This document shows positions 5,125-7,612 of a DNA stretch of 7,612 nt, piece by piece (position 1 is the stretch's first letter; every line of letters starts with the position of its first letter). The notes under the pieces were generated by a model. The model did not search any database. It saw nothing but the letters and a program-made list of their open reading frames with translations, and was not told the origin of the DNA. The stretch lies in assembly GCA_003497135.1 (NCBI GenBank), contig DNKR01000058.1:6298-13909 (forward strand), read 5' to 3'. The position numbers and the translations under genes are program-made. Origin of the DNA: Candidatus Uhrbacteria bacterium (GTDB lineage: Bacteria; Patescibacteriota; Patescibacteriia; UBA9934; UBA9568).

Positions 5125-6663
5125 ATGCAATCAACAAAAATATTCAGCGCCGCGCTTTTTGGAATAAACGCCAAGCCGGTTGAAGTAGAAGCTGACCTTG
5201 GCGGAGGAACACTGTTCCATATAGTAGGGCTTCCTGACGCGGCTGTGTCCGAATCCAAACAGCGAGTCAGGTCAGCAATCAAAAATTCATATTTCCGCTT
5301 TCCGCGCGGAAGCGTTGTTGTTAATCTTGCGCCTGCTGATATACGCAAACAAGGCCCGTCTTATGATGTAGCGATTGCGCTTTCAATTTTGCTAGCCACA
5401 GGCGAACTTGATCAGAGCGATATTTTGCCGGGTAGCATATTTTTAGGCGAGCTCTCTCTTGACGGACGCCTGCGCCCGATTCACGGCGCGCTTGTTTGCG
5501 CAACAACAGCAAAAGAGCGCGGATTCGCCCATGTGTTTACTCCAAAAGAAAACGCAACAGAAGCCGCTCTTGTTGGCGACATAGCGATACATCCAATAAG
5601 CAATTTACGAGAACTTGTGCAGGTTTTAAAAAAAGAAACGCCAATCAGCACGCAAGAACAGACAAAAATAAACGACATGCTTTCGGACATTCCAAGCGCA
5701 CAATCCGACTTGTGCCATATACGCGGGCAGGAGCAGGCAAAACGCGCTATTGAGATTGCGGCTGCTGGCGCGCACAATATTTTAATGTCCGGCCCGCCAG
5801 GAAGCGGAAAAACGCTTCTTGCAAGAACAATGCCGACAATACTTCCGCGCCTTACATTTGAAGAGAGCATTGAAATTACAAAAATTTTTTCAATGGCCGG
5901 GCTCTTGCCTGATGGCAAGCCGGTAATTGCAACGCGCCCTTTTCGCTCTCCGCACCACACATCAAGCGGAGCAGCGCTTGTTGGCGGGGGAACATGGCCG
6001 CGTCCGGGCGAAATTTCGCTTGCGCACCGCGGAGTTTTGTTTCTGGACGAGTTTCCCGAGTTCTCACGCACAGTGCTGGAAAATCTGCGCCAGCCGCTTG
6101 AAGACGGGGTCATAACAGTGTCGCGCGCTTCGTGCACTGTTGAATTCCCCGCAAAATGCATGCTTGTTGCGGCAAAAAATCCATGCCCGTGCGGATACGC
6201 AACAGACGCTTCCAGACGCTGTACATGCAATATGCGCCAGATTATTCTGTATCAAAAAAAACTTTCAGGTCCTATTCTTGACCGCATTGATCTGTTTGTT
6301 GATGTTCCAAAAGTTGAACTTGATAAACTCACTTGCGAGCAAAAAGCGGAAACATCCGAAACAGTGCGCTCGCGCGTGCAAAACGCACGCGACATTCAAA
6401 CATCGCGACTGCACAAGCATGGATTGCTTTCAAATGCTGATATTCCTCCGCATCTTGTGGGCGAGCTGTGCCCAATGAGCGATGAAGCGCGCATAGTGCT
6501 AAAAAACGCCGCACAGTGCTTGGGGTTCTCTGCGCGCGCGTACGCGCGCGTAATCAAGCTTGCGCGCACAATAGCGGACTTGGGCGGGTCTGACGCAATA
6601 AAAACACAGCATGTTGCAGAAGCTGTGCAGTACAGGCTTGTGTCACAATTCAATGAGCACTGA
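5125..6663 (+). CDS. comM: ComM/YifB-type AAA+ ATPase (Mg-chelatase-like)
   Basis: A 512-aa protein of normal family length. The N-terminal YifB domain (about 1-190) begins with the typical FSAALFGINAKPVEVE, VGLPDAAVSESKQRVRSAI and NLAPADI signatures. The AAA+ domain has Walker A GPPGSGKT at 223-230 and Walker B VLFLDE at 304-309 (Asp308, Glu309). A four-cysteine motif CPC/CTC (354/356 and 366/368) precedes LSGPILDRIDL. The C-terminal Mg-chelatase domain ends with ARAYARVIKLARTIADL. In gammaproteobacteria ComM is a hexameric helicase that extends branch migration when incoming single-stranded DNA recombines during natural transformation. The same role here is inferred from family. ATG 5125 matches family starts; no Shine-Dalgarno is seen. 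The last 21 bases overlap the convergent minus-strand gene. Confidence 0.95.
   Translation: MQSTKIFSAALFGINAKPVEVEADLGGGTLFHIVGLPDAAVSESKQRVRSAIKNSYFRFPRGSVVVNLAPADIRKQGPSYDVAIALSILLATGELDQSDILPGSIFLGELSLDGRLRPIHGALVCATTAKERGFAHVFTPKENATEAALVGDIAIHPISNLRELVQVLKKETPISTQEQTKINDMLSDIPSAQSDLCHIRGQEQAKRAIEIAAAGAHNILMSGPPGSGKTLLARTMPTILPRLTFEESIEITKIFSMAGLLPDGKPVIATRPFRSPHHTSSGAALVGGGTWPRPGEISLAHRGVLFLDEFPEFSRTVLENLRQPLEDGVITVSRASCTVEFPAKCMLVAAKNPCPCGYATDASRRCTCNMRQIILYQKKLSGPILDRIDLFVDVPKVELDKLTCEQKAETSETVRSRVQNARDIQTSRLHKHGLLSNADIPPHLVGELCPMSDEARIVLKNAAQCLGFSARAYARVIKLARTIADLGGSDAIKTQHVAEAVQYRLVSQFNEH
6533..6550. repeat. Perfect CG-repeat palindrome within comM
   Basis: (CG)4-TA-(CG)4 is an 18-base perfect palindrome inside a 22-base run of strictly alternating pyrimidine and purine (6531-6552), a sequence type prone to Z-DNA or cruciform formation. 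It encodes the conserved ARAYARV segment of ComM, so protein constraint plus GCG/CGC codon choice is the likely origin. Confidence 0.6.
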
Positions 6664-7149
6664 ACTTGCGCTAAACTGCTCTTTGATTATTTTAAGAAAA
6701 TACGACCTGTTGTCATCCGGCAGGTCAAAAACAAAATAACCGATTGTTTCTTCTCCCGCTTCAAGCTCGTTCAATGTAAACGGCTCTATAAATTCAGCGC
6801 AAGAGCCGATTTCTTTTCTGCATACCGGCACATATTCGTTTTTGAATTCGTCAATAATAAAAAAAATGCCCGGCTGCAGCGTATGCGCGCGCGAATCAAT
6901 ATTGCGCACGCCAACAGAAACAATCGTATAAACACCGCTTGGCAACACTGAAAGCGCGCTTGTTCCAATTGATGATTCATTACGCACGCGAATCAGCGCG
7001 TACTCCCATGGAAAAGCGCGTGTTTGGCGCGGGTTGCCAATAGTTAGCGTTCCTATAATCCAAAAATACGCTGCAAGGAGTAGCGCCAGCGCTGCAACAA
7101 TCGCAACGGCAGTAAAAAGCAATTTAACAGAATGTCTGCTTTCAATCAT
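6643..7149 (-). CDS. Membrane-anchored protein with DUF4352-like outer domain
   Basis: A 168-aa protein with a short charged N-terminus, one hydrophobic span (about residues 9-32), and a beta-rich extracytoplasmic domain. The pattern YTIVSVGVRNIDSRA, then an acidic FFIIDEFKNEYVPV segment, then LEAGEETIGYFVFDLP resembles DUF4352, an immunoglobulin-like fold common in secreted or anchored proteins of unknown role. The family assignment is from motif memory. Cys110 and Cys117 could form a disulfide. I start at ATG 7149 rather than ATG 7182, which would overlap the upstream gene by 32 bases. From 7149 the arrangement is TAA-T-ATG, with GAGGCAGG upstream as a weak binding site. It is cotranscribed with the upstream zinc-ribbon gene. 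Its 3' end overlaps comM tail to tail. Confidence 0.75.
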   Translation of the reverse strand: MIESRHSVKLLFTAVAIVAALALLLAAYFWIIGTLTIGNPRQTRAFPWEYALIRVRNESSIGTSALSVLPSGVYTIVSVGVRNIDSRAHTLQPGIFFIIDEFKNEYVPVCRKEIGSCAEFIEPFTLNELEAGEETIGYFVFDLPDDNRSYFLKIIKEQFSASSVLIEL

Positions 7150-7150
7150 A

Positions 7151-7537
7151 TTATGCCTGCCTCGCAACAAAATAAACGGCAATCAATAAAATAACCCATA
7201 CAGCGCCCAAAATATCCAAATTACGCATGCGTGTTTTGTACTCTTCAAAACTTTGCCATCCGCCATACTTCCAGGACAGACGCCTGCCAAACAAAACCAT
7301 TATTATAAGTACGGCTATGCCGGCTATTGGAATAAGCGAAAACAAAAACCAAATGTAAAGGCGCGCTCCAACACACCAAGCTTGCGTGAACAAAAGCGCC
7401 CCAAGCGACGGTCCGCGCAAATATCGCGCTTGAGATTTTTCATCTGGCTCAAGAACAAGCGTAAAACCGCATTTTTTACAACTTTCGTTCCATTCATCAA
7501 CCAACTGCCTGCAATTTGCGCATGTTTTATTTTCCAT
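7151..7537 (-). CDS. Small zinc-ribbon membrane protein, function unknown
   Basis: A 128-aa protein. Residues 1-25 form a rubredoxin-like zinc ribbon: CANC at 6-9 and CKKC at 20-23. After a polar linker comes a long hydrophobic stretch (about 44-83, one or two spans, ending in IAGIAVLIIMVLFGRR). An amphipathic Trp/Glu/Arg-rich segment (WKYGGWQSFEEYKTRM) follows, then a last span at about 108-125. Zinc ribbon plus membrane spans is a recurrent layout in small bacterial envelope proteins, but I cannot name a family with confidence. ATG 7537 lies only about 7 bases from the predicted transcription start and has no Shine-Dalgarno, so the mRNA may be nearly leaderless. The stop is one base before the next gene's ATG, indicating a tight two-gene operon. 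Confidence 0.8.
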   Translation of the reverse strand: MENKTCANCRQLVDEWNESCKKCGFTLVLEPDEKSQARYLRGPSLGALLFTQAWCVGARLYIWFLFSLIPIAGIAVLIIMVLFGRRLSWKYGGWQSFEEYKTRMRNLDILGAVWVILLIAVYFVARQA

Positions 7538-7550
7538 AAAGATAGAATTT

Positions 7551-7579
7551 ATTATACAATCTATTATTGTTTCTGACAG
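7551..7579 (-). promoter_or_regulatory. Promoter of the minus-strand operon
   Basis: Read on the minus strand, CTGTCA (7579-7574, four of six -35 consensus bases) is followed after 17 bases by a perfect -10 TATAAT (7556-7551). The predicted start near 7544 lies about 7 bases upstream of ATG 7537. Confidence 0.55.
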
Positions 7580-7610
7580 GCGGGGTACCCGTCCGAACGG
7601 CCGAAGGCCG
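7579..7610. repeat. Two tandem GC-rich palindromes at the window edge
   Basis: CGGG-GTA-CCCG (7581-7591, extendable to 7579-7593 with one G-U pair) and CGGCC-GAA-GGCCG (7598-7610) are adjacent short-loop hairpins in a stretch far richer in GC than the flanking AT-rich promoter. They may be a terminator of a gene beyond the edge, a REP-type intergenic repeat, or part of an RNA gene. The window ends too early to decide. Confidence 0.45.
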
Positions 7611-7612
7611 GG

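Noticed and set aside
5481..6230. 249-codon minus-strand reading frame across comM
   Set aside because: It is the shadow of conserved comM domains, with low-complexity composition and no family motifs.
7253..7576. Plus-strand 107-codon reading frame at the right end
   Set aside because: It is antisense to the zinc-ribbon gene, highly basic, without features, and ends in the AT-rich promoter of the opposite strand.
1..7612. CRISPR array, insertion sequence, tRNA or rRNA gene
   Set aside because: No regularly spaced direct repeats, transposase motifs, terminal inverted repeats, cloverleaf or rRNA signatures were seen on either strand.

Overview
The window holds six protein genes, one structured RNA gene and several regulatory elements. 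All genes read with the standard bacterial code (stops TAA, TAG and TGA, no in-frame TGA). Base composition runs from AT-rich on the left to GC-richer in comM. Most genes lack a clear Shine-Dalgarno sequence. The compact bacterial gene set, the small anchored orphan proteins and the reduced RNA gene suggest a streamlined genome, probably Patescibacteria/CPR. That placement is an inference; no phylogenetic marker was tested.

Left part (1-3566): a complete pnp (polynucleotide phosphorylase) lies behind a long leader hairpin whose 3' arm contains its ribosome binding site, which suggests post-transcriptional control. One base after its stop begins an unrecognised, single-pass membrane-anchored protein of 410 aa. 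A terminator-like hairpin sits inside that gene's first codons.

Middle (3567-4226): a 660-base gap without a protein gene. It contains two consensus DnaA boxes 14 bases apart, two stacked sigma70-type promoters, and a roughly 390-base structured RNA. Helix order (P2-P3-P4-P5-P6-P8) and short conserved strings (GGGGAGG, CCGAAGCAA..CCAAA, CAGAACCCG) point to a highly divergent RNase P RNA. It would lack P15-P17 and have a very small specificity domain. This is the most interesting object in the window, and the assignment is provisional because strong local hairpins compete with the proposed fold.

Right part (4227-6663): from its own promoter runs a DksA/TraR-type C4 zinc-finger gene, then lspA (signal peptidase II), a terminator-like hairpin, and comM (YifB-type AAA+ ATPase, a branch-migration helicase in natural transformation). 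Converging on comM, and overlapping its end by 21 bases, is a two-gene minus-strand operon (7537-6643). It encodes a zinc-ribbon membrane protein and a membrane-anchored protein with a DUF4352-like outer domain. The window ends in GC-rich tandem palindromes.

Functional themes are RNA processing and decay (PNPase, candidate RNase P), lipoprotein maturation (LspA), DNA uptake (ComM) and the cell envelope (three anchored or membrane proteins of unknown role).
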